Origin: Paludibacteraceae bacterium
GTDB lineage: Bacteria > Bacteroidota > Bacteroidia > Bacteroidales > Paludibacteraceae
Length of the DNA: 64,000 nt
Reading direction: 5' to 3'
NCBI GenBank assembly: GCA_018056165.1
Contig: JAGPGD010000005.1
Location: 1 to 64,000, forward strand
Translations under genes and position numbers: made by a program
Notes under the pieces: generated by a model
Database searches by the model: none
The model's input: the letters and a program-made list of their open reading frames with translations, nothing else
What the model was told of the DNA's origin: nothing
Shown here: positions 29,738-38,848 of the stretch, one piece after another
How the letters are laid out: the number at the start of each line of letters is the position of its first letter
Position numbering within the stretch: the stretch's first letter is position 1

Positions 29738-29870
29738 AAAAACAAATAATTTATATATTATAAAAATCACAGCTCAGCAAGGATACAGGTAAAAACAAAA
29801 AAACCGAAATAAGGTATTACCTCAGCAGTAATAGCAAACAGTGATGAAATTTTTTCTTTTTATTCGAAAA
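29738..29870 (+). ncRNA. Candidate structured RNA, possibly 6S-like
   Basis: Downstream of the promoter at 29724, the sequence can fold into one long interrupted rod. ATCAC pairs with GTGAT, GCT with AGC, and AGGTAA with TTACCT, leaving a central asymmetric bubble (CAGCAAGGATAC opposite CAGCAGTAAT) and an A-rich apical loop of about 24 bases. A rod with a central bubble of about 130-150 nt is the 6S RNA pattern, and Bacteroidales have a divergent 6S-type RNA. Folding was done by eye. No covariance evidence is available here, and the exact ends are guesses. Confidence 0.35.
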
Positions 29871-29892
29871 AAGCTGTTAATAACAACAGCTT
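29864..29892 (-). terminator. Terminator of dnaA
   Basis: AAGCTGTT and AACAGCTT (29871-29892, six-base loop) form a strong stem. On the minus strand it is followed by a run of T, the standard rho-independent form. It lies 31 bases after the dnaA stop. Confidence 0.75.
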
Positions 29893-29922
29893 TACAATCA
29901 ATTTTGTTTGAATAAATTAAAA

Positions 29923-31299
29923 TCAGCTTTTCAATTTTTCTTCAATTTCCTTGACTTTGTTTCTAAAGCTCTTATCAATTTCCATTAAATCATTTACTGT
30001 TTTGCAGGCGTATAATACAGTGGCATGGTCGCGTTTACCTATTGCATTACCAATGTAAGATAACGAGCTTTGTGTCATTTGTTTGGATAAATACATGGCA
30101 ATTTGGCGAGCCTGAACTATTTCTCTTTTCCGACTTTTTGTAAATATATCTTCAACAGGAACGGAAAAATATTCACAAACAGCATCACGTATTTTTTCTA
30201 CTGTATTTGTTTTTTTGGTTACATTCACAATTCGATTGATGATTTTTTCTGCTAATTCTATTTCAATAGGTACATCAGTTAAAGTAGAATGTGCTAATAA
30301 TGAAATTAAAACTCCTTCCAAATCACGAACATTGTCAGTAACGTTCAAAGCGATAAAATCAATTACATCCATAGGAATCTCCAAGCCATCCCTGTATATT
30401 TTATTCTTTAAGATAGCTTTACGAAGTTCAAAATCAGGTTTTTCAATTTCGGCTGAAAGTCCCCATTTGAATCTTGTTAGCAAACGTTGTTCAAGTCCTG
30501 CCAGCAACAAAGGTGAACGGTCAGAAGTCAGCACCAATTGTTTTCCTGATTGATGCAAATGGTTAAAAATGTGGAAAAATGTATTTTGCGTACCAGTTTT
30601 TCCAGCAAATTCCTGTATGTCGTCAATGATTAATACATCGATAGTTTGATAGAAATTCAAGAAATCATTAACTGTATTATTTCGTACAGAATCGGTATAT
30701 TGTATTTGAAAGGTATTTGCCGAAACATACAAAACTCGTTTATCAGCATGATTTTGTTTTGCTTTAATTCCGATAGCATTTGCCAAATGAGTTTTCCCAA
30801 TTCCCGAAGGCCCATATACAAATAATGGATTAAAGGCTGTTTTTCCAGGATTTTCTCCAATACTGATACCAGCAGTTCGAGCTAATTTGTTACTTTTTCC
30901 TTCAATTAACGTATCAAAATTGTAGTTTAAATTTAATTGGGGATCGATATCGGGTAATGATTGTTTTTTGTAAGTTGTATTACTTGAAGACAATTTGATT
31001 TTTGCTTTTTCACCTGTACTTGGAATTTGTGTGCTTTTACCATTTGATTGGTCAATCATTACACGATATTCCAGGTGTGTGCCTTCACCTATCACGCGAT
31101 AAAGTGTCATTTGCAATAAGTCGATGTATTTTTCTTCTATGTATTCTACAAAAAATTGACTTGGTACTTGTAAAACAATACAATTATTTTCATATTGTAA
31201 CGGGATAATAGGAGCAAACCAGGTATTAAATGATGCTTCGTTGATGTTATCCTTAATGACTTTTAAGCATCCATTCCACAATTGTTCATGAATCTTCAT
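29923..31299 (-). CDS. dnaA: Chromosomal replication initiator DnaA, 458 aa
   Basis: The AAA+ initiator that melts the chromosomal origin. Domain I (residues 1-80) recruits helicase, and a short linker follows. Domain III carries Walker A GPSGIGKTHLANAIG (from residue 163), Walker B VLIIDDIQEF and sensor motifs. Domain IV binds DnaA boxes with SLSYIGNAIGKRDHATVLYACKTV. It is a single gene, with an A/T-rich upstream region containing a 26-bp palindrome. No dnaN or other origin-linked gene is adjacent, and I see no cluster of TTATNCACA boxes nearby. Confidence 0.97.
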   Translation of the reverse strand: MKIHEQLWNGCLKVIKDNINEASFNTWFAPIIPLQYENNCIVLQVPSQFFVEYIEEKYIDLLQMTLYRVIGEGTHLEYRVMIDQSNGKSTQIPSTGEKAKIKLSSSNTTYKKQSLPDIDPQLNLNYNFDTLIEGKSNKLARTAGISIGENPGKTAFNPLFVYGPSGIGKTHLANAIGIKAKQNHADKRVLYVSANTFQIQYTDSVRNNTVNDFLNFYQTIDVLIIDDIQEFAGKTGTQNTFFHIFNHLHQSGKQLVLTSDRSPLLLAGLEQRLLTRFKWGLSAEIEKPDFELRKAILKNKIYRDGLEIPMDVIDFIALNVTDNVRDLEGVLISLLAHSTLTDVPIEIELAEKIINRIVNVTKKTNTVEKIRDAVCEYFSVPVEDIFTKSRKREIVQARQIAMYLSKQMTQSSLSYIGNAIGKRDHATVLYACKTVNDLMEIDKSFRNKVKEIEEKLKS

Positions 31300-31359
31300 T
31301 TCAAAAAATTAAATTATCGCGTTATATAACTTACGAATTTTGTATCGACACAGAAAAAA

Positions 31360-31385
31360 TAAATGAATTACGCGTAATTCATTTA
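31360..31385. promoter_or_regulatory. 26-bp perfect palindrome upstream of dnaA
   Basis: Both arms of 13 bases match perfectly around the centre ACG|CGT (31370-31375). It lies 61 bases before the dnaA ATG. A palindrome of this length without T-run or loop is more like a dimeric repressor operator than a terminator. The binding protein is unknown. Confidence 0.5.
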
Positions 31386-31690
31386 AATTTTTTAAGTAAA
31401 GATAACTTCAACTCCTTTTAGCAAAAATCTTAATTTATTTTGAAAAATCAAAATGATTTTTTAAAAGGAAGAAAAATCAAAATTTTATTTTACTTATAAT
31501 CAGTATGTTTGTAAAATTATTTGAGATTCAAATAGTTTGTTACAAAATTTATATAGAAGTACCTGATTTAAAAGATGTTAACAATTTAGTGTGAAAAACT
31601 ATAATTTTTTATTAAAATCAAGTTGAATAAATTATTAATGTGCGTTTTAAAGATAATAAAAGGTAATTATTTATTTTTTTCATTTCTTTC

Positions 31691-31713
31691 TTATTTAGAC
31701 AAATTCTAAATAA
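31691..31713 (-). terminator. Hairpin after the Mce gene
   Basis: TTATTTAGA (31691-31699) and TCTAAATAA (31705-31713) pair perfectly around a five-base loop, directly after the minus-strand stop at 31716. The stem is AT-rich and no T-run follows on the minus strand, so terminator function is uncertain. Confidence 0.4.
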
Positions 31714-31715
31714 CT

Positions 31716-32624
31716 TTATTTTGTTTTACTTCCGAAAACTGAAAAATGAACATATCGTTTTGGGTTGTTTTTTAAATCGATTAATAAATTATTAGCGCTT
31801 CCAGTGGTATTTGCCAGATTAAAATAAAGCTCTTTATCGGTCAATAACAATCCCAGCGTGCCTTCGCCATTATTTATCTTGTCAGACATTAAATTTAAAT
31901 TATTGATAGTTTGATCAATATTACCGACTGTTGAAGCAAAATCAATTCCTTTAATATTATTGCTCACTGCTTTAAAATCGGTTGTAAGTGTATTTACATT
32001 ATCAATTATTACTGGAATTTCATTATTCATTATATTTTTTAGTTGTTTGGAACTGTGTGCAAGATTAGCAGAAGTTTCTTCGAGAGAAGTTAAAGAATTA
32101 TTAATTTTTTCACTTTCAGAAAGTTTTCTGATAGAGGTCAATAATGAATCTGCATGAGATGAAATATTTTCAATTTTTGGCAAAAGACTGTTTGTAATTT
32201 GACCCATTAATCCAACGCTTATTTGAGAAGGAATCGTGTCGCCAGGTTGAAAATAATGTTCGTCATCTGATTGATTTAAAATTAATTGCAAAGCTTTTCC
32301 TCCCATTAAGCCATTGTCAAACAATTCAATTTTTGTTCCTTCGGGCAAACGAATGTTTTTTTCAATCGAAATTTTAACAACAAATGGTTTTTGTTGAGAA
32401 AAATCATATTGGATTTTGTCCACCTGTCCTACCTTATAGCCTTTGATAAAAACGGGAGAGGAAGTTTCCAAACCATCTAACTTTTCATAAACACTATAAT
32501 AAGACCTCGTAGGTGAAAAAATATCAATTCCTTTCAAAAAATTGATTCCGAAATACAGTAAAAAAATGGCAATTATTACCATTAATCCAATTTTAACTTC
32601 CTTATTAAAAAAATTTTTCTTCAT
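31716..32624 (-). CDS. MlaD/Mce-domain lipid-transport protein, 302 aa
   Basis: An N-terminal transmembrane anchor (about residues 12-30) is followed by one MCE domain (residues about 36-115; GLETSSPVFIKGYKVGQVDKI and LPEGTKIELFDNGLMGGKAL). A long helical C-terminal part follows (DSLLTSIRKLSESEKINNSL and onward). Such proteins are periplasmic hexameric lipid carriers of Mla-type ABC systems. The permease and ATPase (mlaE, mlaF) are not in the window. The start is ATG 32624 rather than TTG 32630. It is probably cotranscribed with the amidase 66 bases upstream and lies near lptD, so the cluster concerns the outer envelope. Confidence 0.88.
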   Translation of the reverse strand: MKKNFFNKEVKIGLMVIIAIFLLYFGINFLKGIDIFSPTRSYYSVYEKLDGLETSSPVFIKGYKVGQVDKIQYDFSQQKPFVVKISIEKNIRLPEGTKIELFDNGLMGGKALQLILNQSDDEHYFQPGDTIPSQISVGLMGQITNSLLPKIENISSHADSLLTSIRKLSESEKINNSLTSLEETSANLAHSSKQLKNIMNNEIPVIIDNVNTLTTDFKAVSNNIKGIDFASTVGNIDQTINNLNLMSDKINNGEGTLGLLLTDKELYFNLANTTGSANNLLIDLKNNPKRYVHFSVFGSKTK

Positions 32625-32690
32625 TATCAAGTTTTTTAAAGTTTAAACCGTTCTTAATTAGCAACTTATAAATAGAGAAATAAAAATATT

Positions 32691-33929
32691 TTATTTTGAA
32701 GTTTTTAAAGCGTCTTTGACAGAAATTTTGCTGTTCCCTTTAAAAGCAATTATGAATGCTTCTGGGAACTTGGTCTTAATTTCATTTCGTAAATTCAGTA
32801 TTTTGTTATAGTCAGATTCTGCGCCGACAGTATATTTATATAATCCATCTTCCTCGTAAAAGGCAACCTCTTTAATTCCTTTAAAATCTGGAGCATTGGG
32901 AGGAAGTTTTTTTCTACTTGTAAAAATTTGTATTTTAAAGACAATAGCTTGATCGTCAAGCAAATTATCTGAAAGTGGAACAGGGGAAGCTGAAACAATA
33001 TTTGAATCTGTTATTTCTATTTTTGCAATGTTTTGATTGGGAGAAATATCGGTTGGTATATTTTGCTTCACGTCTGTTTTTGTTTCTACTCTTGTATTTA
33101 CAAAATTATTTGAAATTCCATTTCGTTTATCATGTTCACGCTTATATTCGAGAAAAGCTTTATAAATAGCTTCAGCCATTTTTCGTTGTCCTTCTTTTGA
33201 ATTTAGGAATAATTCTTCTTCAGGATTAGAAATGAATCCAAGTTCAACAAGGACACTGGGACATGCTGAACGATGCAAAACCCAGAAACCTGCCTGACGA
33301 ACACCTCTATCCAATCTACCATGATAATTAAAATGAGTTTGAATAAGAGAGGCAAGTTCAATACTTTTGTCAAGATATTTATCTTGCATAAATTCAAACA
33401 TGATATAAGAATCAACAGAAGTAGGATCGAATCCTTCATATTTAGTTTTGTAATCTTTTTCAAGAAGAATTACAGAGTTTTCACGCATGGCAACTTCTAA
33501 GTTAGATTGGGTTTTAGCAAGTCCCAAAGTATAAGTTTCTGCTCCGGAAGCAGAACGATTTTTTGAAGCATTAGTATGAATACATAAAAATAAGTCTGCA
33601 TGATTTTGATTAGCAATATCAGCTCTCTGCTGCAAGGTTAAATATTTATCTGTTTTACGAGTATAGATTACTTTTAATTCTTTATTTTCTTCCATCATTT
33701 TACCAAGTTCTTTCACCACTGCTAAATTAATATCCTTTTCATTTGAAATTTTTCCTTTTGCTCCAGGATCTTCACCTCCATGTCCAGCATCCAAAACTAC
33801 TATAAATCTATTATCCTGAGCATTGATAGAAATAAAACTATTTAAAAAGACAGGAAAGAAAAAAGAATTGACAATCAGTAACTTTTTAAAATTATAAAAT
33901 ATGTTCCTTTTTATTTTTTTGATTTTCAT
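32691..33929 (-). CDS. N-acetylmuramoyl-L-alanine amidase (Amidase_3) with SPOR-like C-terminus, 412 aa
   Basis: A zinc amidase that cuts the bond between MurNAc and the stem peptide. An N-terminal signal or anchor (about residues 12-37, ending SINAQ) is followed by Amidase_3 with VVLDAGHGGEDPGAKG (zinc His and Glu), FLCIHTNAS, RGVRQAGFWVLHRSACPSVLVELGF and SNPEEE. A linker and a SPOR-like repeat (FKIQIFTSRKKLP to about residue 400) follow; SPOR binds glycan strands lacking peptides at division sites. Its product, denuded glycan, is the expected substrate of GHL10/NamZ enzymes encoded elsewhere in the window. It is divergent from lptD. Confidence 0.92.
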   Translation of the reverse strand: MKIKKIKRNIFYNFKKLLIVNSFFFPVFLNSFISINAQDNRFIVVLDAGHGGEDPGAKGKISNEKDINLAVVKELGKMMEENKELKVIYTRKTDKYLTLQQRADIANQNHADLFLCIHTNASKNRSASGAETYTLGLAKTQSNLEVAMRENSVILLEKDYKTKYEGFDPTSVDSYIMFEFMQDKYLDKSIELASLIQTHFNYHGRLDRGVRQAGFWVLHRSACPSVLVELGFISNPEEELFLNSKEGQRKMAEAIYKAFLEYKREHDKRNGISNNFVNTRVETKTDVKQNIPTDISPNQNIAKIEITDSNIVSASPVPLSDNLLDDQAIVFKIQIFTSRKKLPPNAPDFKGIKEVAFYEEDGLYKYTVGAESDYNKILNLRNEIKTKFPEAFIIAFKGNSKISVKDALKTSK

Positions 33930-34154
33930 TATTAAATCCCCTGAAAATATTTTTATTGATACAAAGTTGTTTTTCTCAAAAATGAATAAATTATTTTATC
34001 TTTCTTATCAACTTAAAATAAAAAATTGTAAAGCCCTTTCTTTTTGCAAAAATAATCTTTTTTTCTTGTGTTTTCAATAAAAACAAAAAACAATAAAAAA
34101 CCAAATTAATCCTAAATTAAAATTTAATAGTAAAAGAAGGACATATTTTTTATT

Positions 34155-34178
34155 TAAATTTGCAAACGTGTAAATTTG
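34155..34178 (+). promoter_or_regulatory. Two tandem promoter -7 elements before lptD
   Basis: TAAATTTG occurs at 34155-34162 and again at 34171-34178, both exact matches to TAnnTTTG, 37-53 bases before the lptD ATG. Neither has a clear -33 TTTG at the right distance. The sequence between them (GCAAACGTG) resembles half of the operator seen elsewhere but is not palindromic. Confidence 0.4.
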
Positions 34179-34214
34179 TTATTTTTTGACTTTTAGGTAG
34201 AGATAAAATTAAGG

Positions 34215-36995
34215 ATGCAAACTTACCACCAACAACATATCTCATTCATTTGCCAGTACTTACTTTTATTTTTAGGAGGGCTCGTTCCTTTACTATGTTA
34301 TAGTCAAGATAAAATTTCTTCTTCGCCTTCGTTCAATAAAGATATTTCTACTGATTCAGTTTTAGTTAAAACGGATTCTACAAAAATTTCTTCTCAAAAG
34401 CAAAAAGCAAGCCCAATTGATGCAGAAATTAATTATTCTGCAAAAGATTCTATTGTGTTTTATGGTGATGGCACAGGATATTTGCATGGAGAAGGTGAAA
34501 TAAAATATAAAAATATAACCTTGAAAGCCGAATTTGTTCGCGTTAAATTAGATAGTAGTTTGATTTATGCTCGGGGCAAAGTTGATAGCCTGGGCAATAA
34601 AATTGGAGAACCTATATTTTCAGAAGGAGAAGCGAACTATGCTTCCAAAGAGTTGACTTATAATTTAAAAAGTCAAAAGGGATATATTAAAAATGTTGTA
34701 ACTCAGCAAGGTGAAGGTTATATTATCGGAGAAAAAACAAAAAAAGTTTCGGAAGATATTTTTTGTATTGCTGATGGAAAATATACCACTTGCGATAAAT
34801 TTGATTCACCCGATTTTTATTTGCATCTCACCAAAGGAAAAGTGAAACCTGGTGATTATATTGTTACCGGGCCTGCTTATTTAGTGCTGGCAGACGTTCC
34901 TTTGCCAATAGCTGTACCATTTGGCTTTTTCCCTTTCACTGAAAAATATTCTTCAGGTATCTTAATGCCAAATTATGAAGATAATATTTCAAGAGGCTTT
35001 GGGTTGACTAATGGAGGATATTATTTTGCATTAAGTGATTACGCCGATTTGGAGCTTTTAGGTGATATTTATACTAAAGGAACCTGGTCATTGACAGCCA
35101 ATTCACGATATATTAAAAAATATAAATTCAGTGGGAATTTTAGTTTCAGTTATCGTGTGGATATCACAGGCGAAAAAGCTATGCCTGATTATAATAAAGC
35201 TACTAACATGAGCATTCGATGGTCACATTCTCAAGATCAAAAGGCAAATCCATATTTTACCTTTTCATCTAGTGTAAATTTTTCAACCAGTGGTTACAAC
35301 AGAAGCAACATTAATTATTATTATCGACCCGATTTAAATTCTGAAAACACAAAAAGTTCAAGTGTTTCTTTTACCAAGCGATTTCCAGGTATTCCTAATT
35401 TAAATTTATCTGGAAGTATGTTAATTAGCCAACGAACTAAAGATTCAACCATCAGCTTATCATTTCCTAATTTAAATGTCAGTGTCAGCAGATTTGTACC
35501 TTTTAAGCGTAAAAATGCTATTGGTAAAGAAAAATGGTATGAAAAAATCTATATGTCATACAGTGGAACTTTTGCAAACAGCATCAATACGAAAGAAAAT
35601 TTATTATTATCATCTTCCTTTTCAAAAGATTGGAAAAATGGAATGAAACATTCTATTCCGATTAGTGCTACCTTTAATGTTTTAAAATACATCAATATTT
35701 CTCCAACGTTTAATTATACTGAGAGATGGTATTTACAATCAATCCACAAAGACTGGGACACTGAAAATCAAAAAGTAAAAATTGATACAATTAGTGAATT
35801 TCATCGGGTATATGATTTTAATATGGGAATTTCAGCTTCTACAAAAATTTATGGTTTTTTTATTCCTATTCGTTCCATTTTTGGGGATAAAGTGGATAGA
35901 ATTCGTCATGTGTTTACTCCAAGTATCGGTCTCGGTTATACGCCTAATTTCGGAGATTCACGATGGGGTTATTATGACAGCTATGACAAAATAACAAAAG
36001 ATCCAACCGATCCTGACGTGCTTTATCATGAACAAGTATCCTATTCTCGATACGAAGGAAGTTTATATGGTTATCCTGGAACTGGAAAATCGGGTAGTAT
36101 CAATTATTCATTTGCAAACAATCTGGAAATGAAAGTTCGCAACGATAAAGATACCACTGGAACTGTTCCTTATAAAGTGATAAGTTTAATCGATAATTTT
36201 TCAGTTAGTGGAAGTTATAATATGGTAGCTGATTCCATGAATTGGTCAAATTTTAATGTCAACTTGCGTTTAAAATTTGGTCAAAATCGTTCCCTAAATT
36301 TAAGTGGAAGTTTTGACCCTTATATGTATGGTCTTAATAAAAGCGGACAACCAGTTAGAATTAATGAATTGCGTTGGAATCATGGGAAATTTCCTCGTTT
36401 TTTGGGGACGAATACAAGTTATAGTTTTACTTTTAATAATGATACTTTCAAAAAGCTCTTTGGAAAAAGTAAAACTGCTTCGAGTTCAAGTCAATCAAAT
36501 CCATTAGATGCTGAGAACGAACAATCTCTGCCTGCAGATCAAAGTTCTGAGCAGAGTTCAAGTCCATTAATTTCAAGCACTTCACACTCTTCAAGTGCTG
36601 AAACCGATAAAGATGGTTACCAAAAAATTACAATTCCCTGGAATCTTACAATTAATTACTCTGTTCGGTATGCTAACACCAATGTGTTTGATTATGAAAA
36701 AATGGAATACAAAATGGGCTTTACTCATAATTTAAGTTTATCGGGGAATATTTCACTAACTCCAAAATGGAGGATTAGCTCCAACACTTCTTATGATTTT
36801 GTTGCAAAACAATTTACTTATACAAATGTAAGTGTTTCAAGAGATTTACATTGTTGGAATATTTCTGCTAATTTTGTTCCTTTCGGACCTTTCCAGTCTT
36901 ATTACTTTAGAATTGGCGTAAATTCGAGCATGCTTCGTGACCTGAAATATGAAAAACGTAGTGGTTATGGTTCAACACCCATTGATTGGTATTGA
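34215..36995 (+). CDS. lptD: LPS-assembly outer-membrane protein LptD, 926 aa
   Basis: Inserts lipopolysaccharide into the outer leaflet. A signal peptide ends near residue 31 (LLCYSQ). An OstA/LptA-like beta-jellyroll (about 60-230) includes VFYGDGTGYLHGEGEIKYKNITLKAEF and GKYTTCDKFDSPDFYLHLTKGKV. A large beta-barrel follows with many aromatic strands and the PFGFFPFTEKYSSGILMPNYED segment. A Ser-rich stretch of about 45 residues (752-796) looks like a flexible loop. It is typical of the Bacteroidetes form. It fits with the lpx genes in the same window and is divergent from the amidase-Mce pair. Confidence 0.9.
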   Translation: MQTYHQQHISFICQYLLLFLGGLVPLLCYSQDKISSSPSFNKDISTDSVLVKTDSTKISSQKQKASPIDAEINYSAKDSIVFYGDGTGYLHGEGEIKYKNITLKAEFVRVKLDSSLIYARGKVDSLGNKIGEPIFSEGEANYASKELTYNLKSQKGYIKNVVTQQGEGYIIGEKTKKVSEDIFCIADGKYTTCDKFDSPDFYLHLTKGKVKPGDYIVTGPAYLVLADVPLPIAVPFGFFPFTEKYSSGILMPNYEDNISRGFGLTNGGYYFALSDYADLELLGDIYTKGTWSLTANSRYIKKYKFSGNFSFSYRVDITGEKAMPDYNKATNMSIRWSHSQDQKANPYFTFSSSVNFSTSGYNRSNINYYYRPDLNSENTKSSSVSFTKRFPGIPNLNLSGSMLISQRTKDSTISLSFPNLNVSVSRFVPFKRKNAIGKEKWYEKIYMSYSGTFANSINTKENLLLSSSFSKDWKNGMKHSIPISATFNVLKYINISPTFNYTERWYLQSIHKDWDTENQKVKIDTISEFHRVYDFNMGISASTKIYGFFIPIRSIFGDKVDRIRHVFTPSIGLGYTPNFGDSRWGYYDSYDKITKDPTDPDVLYHEQVSYSRYEGSLYGYPGTGKSGSINYSFANNLEMKVRNDKDTTGTVPYKVISLIDNFSVSGSYNMVADSMNWSNFNVNLRLKFGQNRSLNLSGSFDPYMYGLNKSGQPVRINELRWNHGKFPRFLGTNTSYSFTFNNDTFKKLFGKSKTASSSSQSNPLDAENEQSLPADQSSEQSSSPLISSTSHSSSAETDKDGYQKITIPWNLTINYSVRYANTNVFDYEKMEYKMGFTHNLSLSGNISLTPKWRISSNTSYDFVAKQFTYTNVSVSRDLHCWNISANFVPFGPFQSYYFRIGVNSSMLRDLKYEKRSGYGSTPIDWY

Positions 36996-37102
36996 GTTAT
37001 AACTGAAAAATAAAGAGATTTTACTTTTAAAATGAACAATTTATTTTAATAGTCGTTATAAAAAAATAATTAATCTTGATTTATAAATTTAAAAATTAGA
37101 AA

Positions 37103-37675
37103 ATGAAAATTGATGTAAACAAAGTAGTGTCTGCAAAATATGAATTATTTGTAGAAGGAGAAAATGAAGGTGAATTGAAATTAATGGAAAGAGCCACTGA
37201 ACAAGAACCTTTAAGTTTTATTTATGGTATAGGAATGATCTTGCCTAAATTTGAAGAATATTTGTATGGTTTGGAAGCAGGAGATGATTTTGAATTTACT
37301 ATTGATAGCGAGGATGGCTATGGTCATTATGATAAGGAAGATATAATAGACCTTGATCGAAGTATTTTTGAAACAGATGGCAAATTAGATAATGACGTCA
37401 TTTTTGAAGGAAATGTAGTTACCTTGATGGATAATGAAGGTAATCGTTTACCTGCTAAAATTGTAACAATCACTGAAAATTATGTGACGGTTGATTTGAA
37501 TCATCCATTGGCAGATGAGAAACTTCATTTCAAAGGAACTGTTTTGGAAGTGAGAGATGCTACGGAAGAAGAACTTTCTTCACTTTCTGGATGCGGTTGC
37601 GATTGTGAAGCAGATTGTGATTGCGAAAGCAATCATACTAATAATAGCGATTGTAGTGATTGTGAATGTAATTAG
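37103..37675 (+). CDS. SlyD-type FKBP peptidyl-prolyl isomerase with Cys-rich tail, 190 aa
   Basis: A cytosolic two-domain isomerase/chaperone: the FKBP part contains PLSFIYGIGMILPKFEEYLYGLEAGDDFEF and the inserted flap domain follows (GHYDKEDIIDLDRSIFE). The last 27 residues (164-190) contain eight cysteines, one histidine and many aspartates in CxC and DC patterns. SlyD proteins carry metal-binding tails, usually His-rich, that hand nickel or zinc to client proteins; this one is Cys/Asp dominated. It is a single gene between lptD and aroC. Confidence 0.9.
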   Translation: MKIDVNKVVSAKYELFVEGENEGELKLMERATEQEPLSFIYGIGMILPKFEEYLYGLEAGDDFEFTIDSEDGYGHYDKEDIIDLDRSIFETDGKLDNDVIFEGNVVTLMDNEGNRLPAKIVTITENYVTVDLNHPLADEKLHFKGTVLEVRDATEEELSSLSGCGCDCEADCDCESNHTNNSDCSDCECN

Positions 37676-37768
37676 TTTTATATCAATAAATTACTAAAAG
37701 TATAATTTTTGCATTTTTAATGAGAATTGATTTTTTTTGTAAAGCGAGATAAAAAAGTTTAATTTCTT

Positions 37769-38848
37769 ATGGCAAATACAATTGGTAAGTTATTTACTTT
37801 TACCTCTTTTGGTGAATCTCATGGACCTGCTATTGGAGGTGTTATTGATGGTTGTCCTGCTGGGCTCAAAATAGATGAAAATTTTATTCAAAATGAATTA
37901 AATCGACGTCGTCCAGGTCAATCTGATATTACTACTTCCCGAAAGGAAGAAGACAAAGTAGTTTTTTTGTCAGGTATTTTCGAAGGAGTCACAACGGGAA
38001 CGCCTATTGCTTTTGTTATCTGGAATACAAATCAACAGAGTAAAGATTATGAGCATTTAAAAGAAATTTATCGCCCTTCTCATGCCGATTTTACTTATCA
38101 GCAAAAATACGGTATTCGCGATTATCGAGGTGGTGGTCGGAGTTCAGCACGCGAAACAGCAGCCAGAATTGTTGCTGGTGCCATTGCAAAGTTAGTTTTA
38201 AATAAATTAGGAATTAATATTGTGGCTTTTACTTCGCAAGTGGGACCTATTGCAATGACCAAAACCTATGAAGCAGTAGATTTGTCGCTCATTGAAAGCA
38301 ATGCAGTTCGCTGTCCAGAGCCAGAAGTTGCTGAAAAAATGATTGCCTATATTCAAGAATTGAAAAAAGAAGGTGATTCTGTTGGTGGAATTATTACCTG
38401 TGTGATAAAAGGTGTTCCTGTCGGATGGGGAGAACCCATTTACGATAAATTACAAGCTCGTCTTGCTCAAGCAATGCTCAGCATCAATGCTACTCACGGA
38501 TTTGATTATGGAAAAGGTTTTGAAGGTGTTGCAATGAAAGGTTCTGAAATGAATGATGAATTTATTAAAGTGGGAGATAAAATTACTACCAAAACGAATT
38601 ATTCTGGAGGGATTCAGGGAGGGATTAGTAATGGACAAGATATTTATTTCAGAGTTTTGTTCAAGCCAGTTGCTACAATTTCAAAAAAACAGACTACCGT
38701 CAATATTCATTCTGAGGAAGTTGAGTTGGAAGCTCATGGACGTCACGATCCTTGTGTTTTGCCTCGAGCAGTTCCCATTGTGGAAGCAATGGCTGCTATT
38801 ACTCTGCTGGATATGTATTTGATTAAAAGTCGAAGAATTGAGGAATAA
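37769..38848 (+). CDS. aroC: Chorismate synthase, 359 aa
   Basis: The last step of the shikimate pathway: EPSP to chorismate with reduced FMN as cofactor. Signatures are [19 protein letters not shown] near the N-terminus, [37 protein letters not shown] sequence, and [18 protein letters not shown] near the C-terminus. Length is standard. Its last 26 bases overlap the end of the convergent murU-like gene. Chorismate also feeds pabB/pabC (42.3-43.9 kb) and menaquinone synthesis. Confidence 0.97.
   Translation: MANTIGKLFTFTSFGESHGPAIGGVIDGCPAGLKIDENFIQNELNRRRPGQSDITTSRKEEDKVVFLSGIFEGVTTGTPIAFVIWNTNQQSKDYEHLKEIYRPSHADFTYQQKYGIRDYRGGGRSSARETAARIVAGAIAKLVLNKLGINIVAFTSQVGPIAMTKTYEAVDLSLIESNAVRCPEPEVAEKMIAYIQELKKEGDSVGGIITCVIKGVPVGWGEPIYDKLQARLAQAMLSINATHGFDYGKGFEGVAMKGSEMNDEFIKVGDKITTKTNYSGGIQGGISNGQDIYFRVLFKPVATISKKQTTVNIHSEEVELEAHGRHDPCVLPRAVPIVEAMAAITLLDMYLIKSRRIEE

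Larger units (their letters stand above)
29583..29922. other. Spacer between mutB and dnaA: terminators and a candidate RNA gene
   Basis: No protein gene is seen. From left to right the spacer holds the mutB terminator (29611-29652), a plus-strand promoter-like element (29724-29731), a candidate structured RNA (about 29738-29870) and the dnaA terminator (29864-29892). Confidence 0.7.
31300..31715. other. AT-rich region upstream of dnaA
   Basis: No gene is visible. It contains a short palindrome (GTTATATAAC, 31321-31330), a 26-bp perfect palindrome (31360-31385) and a 9-bp hairpin (31691-31713) next to the Mce gene stop. No cluster of consensus DnaA boxes was found by eye, so an origin cannot be claimed. 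It should also hold the dnaA promoter, which I could not locate with confidence. Confidence 0.6.

Noticed and set aside
31300..31715. Replication origin next to dnaA
   Set aside because: AT-rich, but no cluster of TTATNCACA-like DnaA boxes was found by eye, and many Bacteroidetes origins are not adjacent to dnaA. GC skew of the whole chromosome would be needed.
34160..34172. GCAAACGTG before lptD as a LacI-type operator
   Set aside because: Only one half-site is present and it is not palindromic.
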